This document shows, piece after piece, positions 1 through 9,136 of a stretch of 64,000 bases of DNA; the stretch's first letter is position 1, and every line of letters begins with the position of its first letter. The DNA lies in the NCBI RefSeq assembly GCF_003651245.1, contig NZ_RAPE01000001.1, positions 1,116,001-1,180,000 of the forward strand. Reading direction: 5' to 3'. This DNA comes from Roseovarius spongiae (GTDB taxonomy: Bacteria > Pseudomonadota > Alphaproteobacteria > Rhodobacterales > Rhodobacteraceae). The translations under genes and the position numbers were made by a program. The notes under the pieces were generated by a model that worked only from the letters and a program-made list of their open reading frames with translations, searched no databases and was not told where the DNA came from.

Positions 1-1
1 C

Positions 2-1276
2 GAGGTGTCGGGCCGCGCCACCAACAAGCGGTACGGCGAGGGCGAGGTCGCCTTCGACTATGCCCCCGGTCCCGGCCCGGTCGAGATCCGCATCCAGCGC
101 AGCGACCCGCGCGGCGCGGGCGATCACGTGCGCAACATCCGCGTGACGCGCGAGGCGGATCGCGCCGCGCTCGAGTCCGGCGCGCTGTTCCGGCCAGGTT
201 TCCTCGACATGCTGCGCGGCGCGAAATGCCTGCGCTTCATGGACTGGATGAACACCAACGATTCCGGGCAGGGCGACTGGAGCGCGCGCCCCCGCGTGAG
301 CGATTTCTCCTATACGCGTTACGGCGTGCCGGTCGAGGTGATGCTTGCGCTCGCCAACACGCTGGAAAGCGATGCGTGGTTCAACATGCCCCACCTTGCG
401 GATGACGCCTATCTCACCGGTTTCGCGCGGATGGTGAAGGACGGGCTCGCCCCCGGCCTGAAGGCCCATGTCGAGTATTCCAACGAGATGTGGAACTGGC
501 AATTCCTGCAGACCGAATGGGCCGACGCGAAGGCGTTCGAGCGCTGGGGCGAAAAGGACCGCGGCGCGCAGTTTCACGGCATGCGCGCGGCCGAGGCGGC
601 GCAGGCATGGGCGCGCGTCTTTCAGGGGGGTGACCGGGCGCGGCTCGTCAACGTGATCGCCACGCAGACGGGGTGGCTTGGGCTCGAGCGTCACATCCTG
701 ACCGCGCCGCTTTACACCGCGGAGGCGCCCGGCAACCGCCCCCCGGCCGAGGCGTTCGACGCCTACGCCGTCGCGGGGTATTTCGGCCATTTCCTCGGGA
801 CCAAACCGGGGGCGCGGATGGTGCATGAGTGGCTGCGCGAAGGGCGCGCCGGCGGCGAGGCGGAGGCGTTCGCCTTCGCCACGCAAAGGGCGGCGGCGGA
901 GCTGCGCGACGGCGCGATCTCGGGCGATCCCGAAGGCTCGGTCGCGGATCTGATCGGGCGCATCCTGCCCTATCACGCCGAGGTGGCGAAGCGGCACGGG
1001 CTCGACCTCATCATGTATGAGGGCGGCAGCCATGTCGTCGGGACCGGGCCGCGGCTGGATGACGACGAGCTGACCGCGTTCTTCATCCACCTGAACTATT
1101 CCCCGCAAATGGGCGCACTCTATAACAAACTTCTGGATGGGTGGTCCGGCCTCACCGGGGGCGTGTTCAACCATTACGCGGATATGCAAGCGCCGGGCAA
1201 ATGGGGCAGCTGGGGCGCGCTGCGCTGGCCCGGCGACGACAATCCGCGCTGGCAAGCCCTCGCGCGGCTGAAATGA
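2..1276 (+). CDS. Glycosidase-like (clan GH-A-like) protein, 5' end cut by the window
   Basis: The reading frame is open to the left edge, so the start is probably outside the window; a GTG at 5 is the first start-like codon inside. About 424 residues are visible. The pattern suggests a TIM-barrel glycosidase-like protein. The motif VEYSNEMWNW carries a Glu (about residue 161 counting from the GTG) preceded by Asn, as in the acid/base of clan GH-A enzymes. A second Glu in MYEGGSH (about residue 339) sits where the nucleophile would be. Proteins of this look are often labelled cellulose-binding proteins in alphaproteobacteria; that label is from memory, not tested. The stop overlaps the start of the downstream glycosyltransferase (ATGA), so the two are probably translated together and act on the same polysaccharide. 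Substrate unknown. Confidence 0.6.
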   Translation, partial: EVSGRATNKRYGEGEVAFDYAPGPGPVEIRIQRSDPRGAGDHVRNIRVTREADRAALESGALFRPGFLDMLRGAKCLRFMDWMNTNDSGQGDWSARPRVSDFSYTRYGVPVEVMLALANTLESDAWFNMPHLADDAYLTGFARMVKDGLAPGLKAHVEYSNEMWNWQFLQTEWADAKAFERWGEKDRGAQFHGMRAAEAAQAWARVFQGGDRARLVNVIATQTGWLGLERHILTAPLYTAEAPGNRPPAEAFDAYAVAGYFGHFLGTKPGARMVHEWLREGRAGGEAEAFAFATQRAAAELRDGAISGDPEGSVADLIGRILPYHAEVAKRHGLDLIMYEGGSHVVGTGPRLDDDELTAFFIHLNYSPQMGALYNKLLDGWSGLTGGVFNHYADMQAPGKWGSWGALRWPGDDNPRWQALARLK

Positions 1277-2100
1277 CCGCGCGCGCCGCGGCCAGCATCA
1301 TCCTGCCCGCCCATGACGAGGCGGAGTTCATCGGCGCCTGCCTTGAAGCGGTTCTGGCCTCCGACCTTCGGGAATGCGAGATCGAGATCCTCGTCATCGC
1401 CAACGGCTGCTCCGACGACACAGCGCGCATCGCGCGCGAGGCGGGCATGCGCGCGCCCTGTCCGCTGCGGGTGATCGAGATGCCCACCGGCGACAAGCTG
1501 CACGCGCTGCGGCTCGGGGACGAAGCGGCGGTGCACGGCGCGCGGATCTATCTGGACGCCGACGTGATCGTGAGCCGGGACCTGATCCGCGCGCTCACCG
1601 TCGCGCTGGCCCGCGACGGCGCGTTCTACGCCACCGGGACGCCGCGCATCGCGCGCGCGCGCAGCCCCGTCACCCGCGCCTATGCCCGGTTCTGGCGAAC
1701 GCTGCCCTTCGTGCGGCAGGCGGCGCCGGGTTTCGGCCTCTTCGCGGTGAACGCGGCCGGACGCGCCCGCTGGGGCGATTGGCCCGCGATCATCTCGGAC
1801 GACACTTTCGCGCGGCTGCATTTCGGCGGGGCCGAGCGCGCGCAGCTGCCCCAGACCTATGACTGGCCGATGGTCGAGGGGTTCGCGCGGTTGGTGCGCG
1901 TGCGCCGCAGGCAGGATCGCGGCGTCGCCGAGATCGCGGCGAAATACCCCGCTCTGATGCAGAACGACACCGCGCCGCGCCCGGGCCTGGCCGGCCTCAT
2001 GCGCCGCGCCGGGCGCGACCCGGCGGGGTTCGCCGTCTATGTCGCCGTCGCGCTTGCCACGCGGCTGCCAGGGCGGGGCGGCTGGGCGCGCGGACGCTGA
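1273..2100 (+). CDS. Glycosyltransferase family 2 protein
   Basis: This 275-residue protein begins at the ATG that overlaps the stop of the preceding gene by four bases. It opens with a GT-A Rossmann-type segment (SIILPAHDEAEFI), then VIANGCSDDT, and a metal/nucleotide-binding acidic motif YLDADV near residue 95. These are standard features of family 2 glycosyltransferases that move a sugar from a nucleotide donor. ISDDTFARL later in the chain fits the second conserved acidic block. No transmembrane segment is obvious apart from a weakly hydrophobic stretch near the C-terminus (FAVYVAVALATRL). The pairing with a glycosidase-like gene suggests exopolysaccharide or cell-surface glycan synthesis and trimming. 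Donor and acceptor cannot be told from sequence. Confidence 0.8.
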   Translation: MTARAAASIILPAHDEAEFIGACLEAVLASDLRECEIEILVIANGCSDDTARIAREAGMRAPCPLRVIEMPTGDKLHALRLGDEAAVHGARIYLDADVIVSRDLIRALTVALARDGAFYATGTPRIARARSPVTRAYARFWRTLPFVRQAAPGFGLFAVNAAGRARWGDWPAIISDDTFARLHFGGAERAQLPQTYDWPMVEGFARLVRVRRRQDRGVAEIAAKYPALMQNDTAPRPGLAGLMRRAGRDPAGFAVYVAVALATRLPGRGGWARGR

Positions 2101-2830
2101 TTCATTCTCTGAAATCATGGAGAAACGGCTTGCGCGGCGCGTCTTGCGCGCTGATCGCGCTGACCCGATTCACTGGGCCGAATCATACCTTTGGTTTCCG
2201 GTTTCCGATCAAAGGTAAAATTTTCGGGCAATTGGGCCGACTTGCAGAACAGAACACCTGCCTTGGCATCGCCATGATTAACCATTTGCGGATACTGGCG
2301 GCTGTTCTCATGTTGGAAACAATGATACCCGCCAAACGTGTATCGATAGCGCGTCGCGCGGCTTATCTCGCCTTCTTTTACGAGGTATCGACGCAGATTC
2401 GCCATGAACCCGGCTGGAAACAATCGCGCAGGGTCCGTTCGAAGAATTGCCGAAACAAGACGCTTTTCGGGCGGGATGAGAACACGGTTCTGACAAATTC
2501 CCCTTTGAGCGCGCCATGCCGGCGCGTAAAACGGAATGGCCCAACTGGGGGGCGATACTTGTGGTCACGGGGGCGGCTACGCGAAACGCGCATCAAGGAT
2601 GCGGGAGACGTGTAATCGCCGTATTGCGTCGGCAATGCGTTGATAAACGCGGAAGCGGTCAGGAAATGGCCGAAGCTATCGGGCGCGACGCAACGCTCGA
2701 GAGTCGATCTCCCACAGTCAGGACGCGGGTTCGCTCTGGTGGTGAACGACCTCGCCTCATGGCGGGGACAAGACATTCAAACCGCGTCCAAGCGGTAAGC
2801 CGAAAACGGCGATAAAACGAGGAGATGACG
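2101..2830. other. 730-bp gap with no convincing gene
   Basis: This gap separates the glycosyltransferase from the RTX/Hint gene. Short frames exist on both strands (for example 2130-2615 plus and 2115-2423 minus), but none has a convincing ribosome site or recognisable protein. The left half is visibly less GC-rich than its surroundings. It contains a 7-bp inverted repeat, ACCTTTG at 2187-2193 and CAAAGGT at 2210-2216, and a TTAACCAT element near 2279 resembling a CtrA half-site. The end (2819-2824, GAGGAG) is the ribosome site of the next gene. It could hold the promoter and a long leader for that gene, or decayed DNA. Confidence 0.5.
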
Positions 2831-5323
2831 ATGGCTATTGACAGAACCGATACCGGTCGTGGTGTGGTCGAGGGGGACGAGCGCGACAACACCATCGACG
2901 CAGGCTATGCGGGCGACCCGGATGGCGACCGGATCGACAACGGCGACGCCATCCTTCCGGGCGAGAGCGGGGACGACGACATCGTCAACGCCGGCGACGG
3001 CGACGACACGGTCGAGGCGGGCGCGGGCGACGACGAGGTCTTCGGCGGCGCCGGCGATGACGTGCTGGACGGCGGCGACGGCGACGACCTGATCCTCGGC
3101 GACCGCGACATCACCGACAACAGCCCCGCGCGCGAAAGCTTCCAGTGGAGCGAAGCGCCCGATCCGCATGGGAATGACGGCACGCCGGGCATCGACGACG
3201 GCGACAAGATGACGACCTTCACCCAGGACACCGGCAACGTCAACGTGACCTTCACCGGCACCTCCTCGAGCGCGACGCGGTTCTCGTCCGACCCGACCTA
3301 TGTCGACGGCGTCACCAGCGGCGACGAGGCGGCCGATACCGCCAGTTCGCTCGACGACGTCCTGGAGGAGTGCGGATCATCCACCTACACGCTTGATTTC
3401 TCCGCCCCGGTCGAAAACGTCTCGTTCCGCGTCAACGACATCGACGGCGACGGCGTGGTGCATGTCAACGCGCTGGACGGCGACGGCAACCCGATCACCG
3501 TGACCCTGACCGCAGGCGCCGGCCTGACCCTGACGGACACGGATGGCGTTGCGGGCGCGGATACCGCGACGGATCCCAGCGGCGCCTATGGCGACGATAC
3601 CGACCCGGACTATTCGCTTCTGGTCGAGATTCCCGGTCCCGTCTCGCAGGTCACGATCGAACACAGCCAGGACGGCCCGCTGACATCCGGCATCAAGATG
3701 TCGGACGTGTTCTTTGACAGCGACCCCGACATTGCCGAGGGCGACGACGTCCTCACCGGCGGCATGGGCGACGACACGCTGATCGGCGGGCTGGGCAACG
3801 ACACCGCGCTGGGCGGAGAGGGCGACGACGTGATCGACACCTCCAACCCGATCATCGACCCGCGCGATCCCGACTTTCCGCTGCCCGACCGAGGCTTCGG
3901 GACGATCATCCCGGCCGATCCGGATCCGGACAACGACCGCGACCTGGTCGATGGCGGGGCCGGCAATGACACGATCTTCACCGGGGACGACGCCGACACC
4001 ATCGCGGGCGGCGCCGGCGACGACGTGATCGACGGCGGGCTCGACGACGATGAAATCAATGCCGGCGAGGGCGACGATTTCGTCATCGGCGGCGAGGGCA
4101 GCGACACGATCCTCGGGCGCGGCGGCGACGACACGATCTATGGCGGCGTCAATGACGTCACCGCCAACATCCCCGACGCGACCGATCCCGAACCGGACAA
4201 CGGGCGCGACTATATCGACGGCGGTTCGGGTGACGACCTGATCTTTGGCGAGGACGACGACGACACGATCCTCGGCGGGACCGGCGACGACACCATCTCG
4301 GGCGGGATCGACGATGACCTGATCCGCGGCCAGGACGGCGACGACAGCCTGATGGGCGACGATGGCGACGACACCATCCGGGGCGGCAACGGGAACGACG
4401 TGATCGAAGGCGGCGACGGCGACGACGTGATCGAAGGCCGCGCCGACAACGACACCATCATCGGCGGGGCGGGGGCCGACGACATGTCGGGCGATACCGG
4501 GCGCGACACGTTCATCATCGGCTCGGCCGAGGATGGCGACGGCGACAACGCCGATGGCGGCTCGGGCGGGGACGATTTCGACACGCTCGACCTGAGCGGC
4601 GCCGGCGATTTCGAGATCGTCGACCGCACAGTCGATCCCGACGGCAACTCGGTCAGCGGTCGGGTGAACTTCCTCGACGCGCCGGGCGGGACCGTGACGG
4701 GTACCATGACCTTCCAGGAGATCGAGCGGATCATCCCCTGCTTCACGCCGGGCACCGTGATCGCCACGCCGCGCGGCGAGCGGCTGGTCGAGGATCTCGA
4801 GGTCGGCGACCGGGTCATCACCCGCGACAACGGCTTGCAGGAGGTCCGCTGGATCGGGCGGCGCGATCTGGCCGGGGCCGAACTGCTCCAGGCGCGCCAT
4901 CTGAAGCCGGTGCTGATCCGGGCCGGCGCGCTGGGCCGCGGCCTGCCCGAGCGCGACCTGCTGGTCAGCCCTAACCACAGGGTGCTGGTCAACAACGAGA
5001 AATCCGCGCTCTATTTCGAGGACCGCGAAGTGCTGGCGGCCGCCAAGCACCTCACCGGGCTCGAGGGCGTGGACGCGGTGGACACCGGCGCAGTCAGCTA
5101 TATCCACTTCATGTTCGACCAGCACGAGGTGGTGCTGTCCAACGGCTCCTGGACCGAGAGCTTCCAGCCCGGCGAACAGACGCTCGGCGACATGGGCGAG
5201 GAGAGCCGCGACGAGATCTACATGCTCTTCCCCGAGCTGCGCGAGAAAGAGGGCGTCGAAGCCTATCACCCCGCGCGCCGCTCGCTCAAGAAACACGAGG
5301 CGCGCCTGCTGACCGCCAAATAA
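2831..5323 (+). CDS. RTX-type calcium-binding repeat protein with C-terminal Hint domain
   Basis: The start at 2831 is chosen because GAGGAG (2819-2824) lies 6 nt ahead of it; an ATG at 2825 is too close to that site. The 830-residue protein is extremely acidic and has no signal peptide, which fits export by a type I system. Residues about 15-95, 300-460 and 470-600 carry GGxGxDD-type nonapeptide repeats that would fold as Ca2+-binding beta-rolls. Between the first two blocks is a beta-rich domain of about 190 residues. At Cys637 (PCFTPGT) a Hint_2 domain begins, with the conserved VEDLEVGDRV and SPNHRVLV motifs and about 190 residues to the end. Hint domains cleave the peptide bond before the Cys. 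No type I exporter is encoded nearby. A hairpin terminator follows at 5370. Confidence 0.88.
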   Translation: MAIDRTDTGRGVVEGDERDNTIDAGYAGDPDGDRIDNGDAILPGESGDDDIVNAGDGDDTVEAGAGDDEVFGGAGDDVLDGGDGDDLILGDRDITDNSPARESFQWSEAPDPHGNDGTPGIDDGDKMTTFTQDTGNVNVTFTGTSSSATRFSSDPTYVDGVTSGDEAADTASSLDDVLEECGSSTYTLDFSAPVENVSFRVNDIDGDGVVHVNALDGDGNPITVTLTAGAGLTLTDTDGVAGADTATDPSGAYGDDTDPDYSLLVEIPGPVSQVTIEHSQDGPLTSGIKMSDVFFDSDPDIAEGDDVLTGGMGDDTLIGGLGNDTALGGEGDDVIDTSNPIIDPRDPDFPLPDRGFGTIIPADPDPDNDRDLVDGGAGNDTIFTGDDADTIAGGAGDDVIDGGLDDDEINAGEGDDFVIGGEGSDTILGRGGDDTIYGGVNDVTANIPDATDPEPDNGRDYIDGGSGDDLIFGEDDDDTILGGTGDDTISGGIDDDLIRGQDGDDSLMGDDGDDTIRGGNGNDVIEGGDGDDVIEGRADNDTIIGGAGADDMSGDTGRDTFIIGSAEDGDGDNADGGSGGDDFDTLDLSGAGDFEIVDRTVDPDGNSVSGRVNFLDAPGGTVTGTMTFQEIERIIPCFTPGTVIATPRGERLVEDLEVGDRVITRDNGLQEVRWIGRRDLAGAELLQARHLKPVLIRAGALGRGLPERDLLVSPNHRVLVNNEKSALYFEDREVLAAAKHLTGLEGVDAVDTGAVSYIHFMFDQHEVVLSNGSWTESFQPGEQTLGDMGEESRDEIYMLFPELREKEGVEAYHPARRSLKKHEARLLTAK

Positions 5324-5369
5324 GAGCCTTTGCAGCCGTTGCAGGACCATCTCGGCTCCGAGACGACGA

Positions 5370-5398
5370 CAATCCCGGCCTTTCGGTCGGGATTGTTT
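5370..5398 (+). terminator. Rho-independent terminator after the RTX/Hint gene
   Basis: CAATCCCGGCC and GGTCGGGATTG form an 11-bp stem with one G-T wobble around a TTTC loop, followed by TTT. It lies between the plus-strand RTX/Hint gene and the end of the minus-strand lpt-mobA chain, so it may end transcripts from both sides. Confidence 0.75.
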
Positions 5399-5429
5399 CG
5401 TTGGTGTGAGCAGTGCAGTCGCGGTCGCC

Positions 5430-6029
5430 CTACAACCCCGTCCTTGCGCGCCATGCCGCCCAGTCCTCGGGGCTGTCGAGATCGGTGATTGCGCGCGCGC
5501 CGGGCAGGGGAACCGGCGTCACGTCGCGGTCGCGCAGCAGCACGCCCGCGCCGCGATCGCCCGTCAGCTTCATCAGCTCGGGGAACAGCGCGCGGGGCAG
5601 GATCACCGGATGACCCGGCCTGCCGTCCTCGGCCGTGGCGCGCAGGATGGCGTCGGGCGCGGCCTCGTGCGCGGCGATCATCGCGCGCAGATCATCCGTC
5701 TCGATCTCGGGCAGGTCGGGCAGCAGGATCATCGCCGCCGCCACATCGCCGGGCAACGCCTCGATGCCGGCGCGCAGAGAGGCCGAGAGGCCATCAAAGG
5801 GCTGCGCGACCGGCACAAGCGTCAGCCGCTCCTGCGCCAGCGCCTCCAGCGCCCGCATCCGCGCCGGGCGGTCGGCGCGGGTGGTGACCCAGACCCGCGC
5901 GCCGCTCGCCAGCGCCCGCGCTACCTGGCGCGCCAGCAGCGGCTCGCCCGCGACCTTCTCCATCAGCTTGTCGCGCCCGAACATCCGCGATGAGGCCCCG
6001 GCGGCGGGCATCAGAATCGCGAGCGTCAC
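5430..6029 (-). CDS. MobA/MocA-like nucleotidyltransferase
   Basis: The start is a GTG whose last two bases form part of the rsmA stop (GTGA overlap); this frame runs on upstream only inside rsmA, so the GTG is the sensible choice. The protein has 199 residues. It opens with [17 protein letters not shown], the glycine-rich nucleotide-binding loop of the NTP_transf_3 family (MobA, MocA, IspD relatives), followed by [11 protein letters not shown]. The motif LLPDLPEIE fits the metal-binding acidic segment, and [10 protein letters not shown] matches the conserved GHPV block of molybdopterin cytidylyl- or guanylyltransferases. It probably transfers a nucleotide to molybdenum cofactor or a similar acceptor in the cytosol. 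No molybdoenzyme gene is nearby, so the acceptor is inferred from family only. Last gene of the chain beginning at lptF. Confidence 0.75.
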   Translation of the reverse strand: MTLAILMPAAGASSRMFGRDKLMEKVAGEPLLARQVARALASGARVWVTTRADRPARMRALEALAQERLTLVPVAQPFDGLSASLRAGIEALPGDVAAAMILLPDLPEIETDDLRAMIAAHEAAPDAILRATAEDGRPGHPVILPRALFPELMKLTGDRGAGVLLRDRDVTPVPLPGARAITDLDSPEDWAAWRARTGL

Positions 6030-6865
6030 GGTTTCAGCGTCCGCGCCAGCGCGCAGAACTGCTCGAGACTCACCGTCTCGGCGCGATCCGTGGGCTTGAT
6101 TCCGGCGGCGATCAGCCGGTCCTCGATATCGGGCGCCAACCCCCTGAGCGCCGCGCGCAGCATCTTGCGCCGCTGGTTGAACGCCATCGCCACCACCCGT
6201 TCGAGCGTCTTCGCATCCGCCGGGAAGCGGGGCGCGGGCAGGGCGGTGAGATGCACTACCGCGCTCGACACCTTGGGCGGCGGGGTGAAGGCGTCGGGCG
6301 GCAGGGTCATCACGATTCGCGCATCCGCGCGCCACGACGCCAGCAACGCGAGGCGCCCGTAGGCCTTGCCGCCGGGCTGCGCGACGATCCGCTCGGCCAC
6401 CTCGCGCTGGAACATGAGGGTAAGCGACTGCCAGAACGGCGGCCAGTCGGGCGGGGTCAGCCAACGCACCAGCAGCTCGGTGCCGATATTGTAGGGCAGG
6501 TTGGCGACCACCCGGATCGGCGGGGTCAGGTGCTCAAGCGGGTCGATCGCCAGCGCGTCGCCGTTCAGCACCGTCAGCCGCCCCGGACAGGCGGCGGCGA
6601 TTTCCTGCAGGGCGGGCAGGCAGCGCGCGTCCTTCTCCACGGCGAGCACATGCCGCGCCCCTTCGGCCAGCAGCCCGCGGGTAAGGCCCCCCGGTCCGGG
6701 CCCGACCTCGAGCACGTCGCAACGCGAGAGGTCGCCCGCCTGCCGCGCGATCTTGGCCGTGAGGTTGAGGTCCAGCAGGAAATTCTGCCCAAGCGCCTTG
6801 CGCGCCCGCAGCCCGTGCGCCGCGATGACCTCCCGCAAGGGAGGAAGAGCATCCAGCCCGCTCAC
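6026..6865 (-). CDS. rsmA: 16S rRNA (adenine-1518/1519-N6)-dimethyltransferase
   Basis: RsmA (KsgA) dimethylates two adjacent adenosines near the 3' end of 16S rRNA during 30S assembly. The 279-residue protein has the family signature GQNFLLD at 26-32, the SAM-binding loop [12 protein letters not shown] at 51-62, GDAL near 102, and the catalytic NLPYNI motif at 122-127. Length is normal. Its start overlaps the pdxA stop by four bases, and its stop overlaps the GTG of the downstream nucleotidyltransferase. The pdxA-rsmA pairing is widespread in proteobacteria and is seen here as part of the surA-pdxA-rsmA order. Confidence 0.96.
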   Translation of the reverse strand: MSGLDALPPLREVIAAHGLRARKALGQNFLLDLNLTAKIARQAGDLSRCDVLEVGPGPGGLTRGLLAEGARHVLAVEKDARCLPALQEIAAACPGRLTVLNGDALAIDPLEHLTPPIRVVANLPYNIGTELLVRWLTPPDWPPFWQSLTLMFQREVAERIVAQPGGKAYGRLALLASWRADARIVMTLPPDAFTPPPKVSSAVVHLTALPAPRFPADAKTLERVVAMAFNQRRKMLRAALRGLAPDIEDRLIAAGIKPTDRAETVSLEQFCALARTLKP

Positions 6866-7824
6866 GTCCCGCCCATGCGCGCGGCCAGCTTCAACGCCTC
6901 GATCAGCGAGGACGGGTTCGCCACCCCTTGCCCCGCGATGTCGAGCGCAGTGCCGTGATCGGGCGAGGTGCGCACAAAGGGCAGGCCAAGCGTCACGTTC
7001 ACGCCCCGGTCGAAGTCGAGCGTCTTGATCGGGATCAGCGCCTGGTCGTGATACATCGCCACCGCCGCGTCATAGCCCGCGCGCGCGGCGGCGTGAAACA
7101 TCGTGTCGGCCGAAAGCGGCCCGGCGATCTCCATCCCTTCTGCCCGGAGCGCGTCAAGCACCGGCGCGATAATCGTGATCTCCTCTTCCCCCATCTTGCC
7201 GCCTTCGCCCGCATGGGGGTTGAGCCCGGCCACCGCGATGCGCGGGCGGGTAATGCCGAAATCGCGGATCAGCGCCGCGTGGGTGATGCGCAGCGTGACG
7301 CGCAGCAGGTCGGGGGTGAGCGCGCCGGGCGCTTCGGCCAGCGGGATATGGATCGTCACCGGCACGACGCGCAACTGATCGCTCGCCAGCATCATCACCA
7401 CGCGCTCCACCCCGGCGAGATGGGCGAGAAACTCGGTATGCCCGGGATGGGCGAACCCGGCGCCGTCCTGCAAGGCCTTCTTGTGAATCGGCGCGGTGCA
7501 GAGCGCGGCCGCTTCACCCGCCTGCACCACTTTCACCCCGCGGCGGATCGCGCCGATCACCGAATCCGCGTGGCGCGGGTTTGGCGCGCCGGGGGTCAGC
7601 GGCCCTGTGAAATCATGCGCCAGCACCGGCAGGCCCCGCCGCGCCGCGCCCGCCGCCTCCGAGGGTGCGCCGATCACCTCGACCGGGCCGCCCGGCACGT
7701 GGTCGGGGGCGCCGATCAGGAAGAACGGCAGATCCGCCCCCAGCGCCTCCCAGGCCTTGAGCGCGATCTCGGGGCCGATGCCGGCGGGTTCGCCGCAGCT
7801 TAGCGCGATCGGGCGCGCAGGCAT
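6862..7824 (-). CDS. pdxA: 4-hydroxythreonine-4-phosphate dehydrogenase
   Basis: PdxA oxidises 4-phosphohydroxy-L-threonine with NAD(P)+ in the DXP-dependent route to pyridoxal phosphate. The 320-residue chain shows GEPAGIGPE at 11-19, HPGHTEFLA in the middle, NPHAGEGG, and the metal-ligand segment [11 protein letters not shown] followed by RTSPDHGTA. These include the three His ligands of the divalent metal. The ATG overlaps the surA stop by one base, and the stop overlaps the rsmA start by four. Nothing is unusual in length or composition. Confidence 0.95.
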   Translation of the reverse strand: MPARPIALSCGEPAGIGPEIALKAWEALGADLPFFLIGAPDHVPGGPVEVIGAPSEAAGAARRGLPVLAHDFTGPLTPGAPNPRHADSVIGAIRRGVKVVQAGEAAALCTAPIHKKALQDGAGFAHPGHTEFLAHLAGVERVVMMLASDQLRVVPVTIHIPLAEAPGALTPDLLRVTLRITHAALIRDFGITRPRIAVAGLNPHAGEGGKMGEEEITIIAPVLDALRAEGMEIAGPLSADTMFHAAARAGYDAAVAMYHDQALIPIKTLDFDRGVNVTLGLPFVRTSPDHGTALDIAGQGVANPSSLIEALKLAARMGGT

Positions 7825-9131
7825 CAGTATTCGATGATCCGCGCCTCGGAGCGCAGCTGCGCGAGGTAGCCCTTGGCGAAGGAATCAAGCCGCTGGTTCC
7901 CGATCTGCTCCGAAAGCTGCTGCGTCAGCCCGGCCGATGCGGTGGTCCCCGCGCCCTCGGGCGCCTCTTCGCCGTCCTCCGCCGGGGCCGGCTCTTCCGC
8001 GCCGGGGAGGACCTCGCTGCGCCCGCAGAGCATCAGCAGGACAAGCGTCTGACCGTTCGCGCGCGTCACTGTCGCGACCTCGCCGGGGTCGAGCGCCGAA
8101 AGCGCGATGGCGATGTCGTCGGGGATCTCCGCCGGCGCCTTCGAGCCGCGTTCGAGCATGCTCTCGGGTTCGTCCTTGGCGACGCCGTACAGGTCGTCGC
8201 AGGTGTCGGTGTCCGCGTCGATCCGCGCCACGCGGGCGAGGGCGGATTCGCTGCGCCCGCCGGGGATGTAGTAGGCGGCGTATTCGATCGCGGCGTATTC
8301 GGGTTCCGGCACGTCGGTCTCCTCGATGTCGCGCATCTGGAAGAGCGCCACCGCGCCCTGGATCGGCAGCGGTTCGGTCACTTCGCCGGGCGCGAGGCCG
8401 ATCACCAGCGGGCGCAGCACCGGCGGCAGCTTGGTGATCGGCTGCCAGGGCAGGCGTCCGCCCGCGCCGCGCGTCGCCGTCGCGGAATAGCGCCGGGCCT
8501 GCGCGCTGAACTCCGAGATGCTGGTCGTCTCGGAAATGCGCCGCGCGAGGTTCTCCACCCGCTCCTTGGTCTGGGGCGTGTAGGGGATGATGATCTCGGA
8601 CAAGAGAACGCGCACCCCGGCGCCGGTGCTGATCGCGGCGCGGGCGCGTTCGAGATCCTCCTCGCTGACCGATATGCGCGGGCCGAAACGGGCCTGGATC
8701 AGTTCGCGCCAGGTCAGCCCCGAGCGCACGAATTCGCGGAACGATTCGCGCGACACGCCGCCGTTTTCCAGCAGCTTGATCATCTGCTCGGCCGTCAGGT
8801 TGCCCCGGCTGGCGAACCGCTCCATCCCTTCCTGCACCGCCTCGTCCGACAGGGTGACGCCCTGCGCCTGCGCGGCCTGCATCTTGAGCCGCTCCTCGAT
8901 CAGCTGATCCCGCGCCAGGCGGGCCGGATCGGCCGGGGCGCCCAGCAGCGACAGCAGCTTGGCGCGCTGTTGCAGCTCATAACGGGTGACGACGTCGCCG
9001 TTGACCTTGATCACCGGGTCGAACAGTCCCTGCGCCGTCGCCGGGGCCGGCGCCTGTCCGGCGATCGCTCCAAGGCCGAGGGCGGCGGCCAGCGTGAGGG
9101 CCGCGGTCAGTTTGCGCATGGTTCGGGTCAT
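7824..9131 (-). CDS. surA: Periplasmic SurA-like peptidyl-prolyl isomerase/chaperone
   Basis: SurA escorts outer-membrane proteins such as LptD through the periplasm. The start at 9131 is chosen because an AGGA lies about 10 nt upstream; another ATG follows 12 bases later. The 435-residue precursor has a signal peptide (MRKLTAALTLAAALGLGAIA then AQG near residue 34). The SurA N-terminal helical domain follows (VIKVNGDVVTRYELQQRAK; EERLKMQAAQAQGV). A parvulin domain lies around residues 190-290, with YSATATRGAGGRLPW and LAPGEVTEPL. The C-terminal part includes a Pro/Glu-rich stretch (PGAEEPAPAEDGEEAP). Only one parvulin domain is evident. The gene sits 5 nt after lptD, so client and chaperone are made from one message. 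Confidence 0.88.
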   Translation of the reverse strand: MTRTMRKLTAALTLAAALGLGAIAGQAPAPATAQGLFDPVIKVNGDVVTRYELQQRAKLLSLLGAPADPARLARDQLIEERLKMQAAQAQGVTLSDEAVQEGMERFASRGNLTAEQMIKLLENGGVSRESFREFVRSGLTWRELIQARFGPRISVSEEDLERARAAISTGAGVRVLLSEIIIPYTPQTKERVENLARRISETTSISEFSAQARRYSATATRGAGGRLPWQPITKLPPVLRPLVIGLAPGEVTEPLPIQGAVALFQMRDIEETDVPEPEYAAIEYAAYYIPGGRSESALARVARIDADTDTCDDLYGVAKDEPESMLERGSKAPAEIPDDIAIALSALDPGEVATVTRANGQTLVLLMLCGRSEVLPGAEEPAPAEDGEEAPEGAGTTASAGLTQQLSEQIGNQRLDSFAKGYLAQLRSEARIIEY

Positions 9132-9136
9132 CTCAG

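Noticed and set aside
2130-2615. 161-codon plus-strand frame in the 2101-2830 gap
   Set aside because: No ribosome site, no homology I recognise, and the composition does not look like neighbouring genes.
2930-4500. Dense short DNA repeats that could suggest a CRISPR or satellite array
   Set aside because: They are degenerate codons for RTX nonapeptides, in frame, without uniform repeat and spacer lengths.
3377-5350. A 657-codon frame antisense to the RTX/Hint gene with regular Val/Ala/Asp repeats
   Set aside because: The repeats mirror the GGxGxDD coding repeats on the other strand; not an independent protein.
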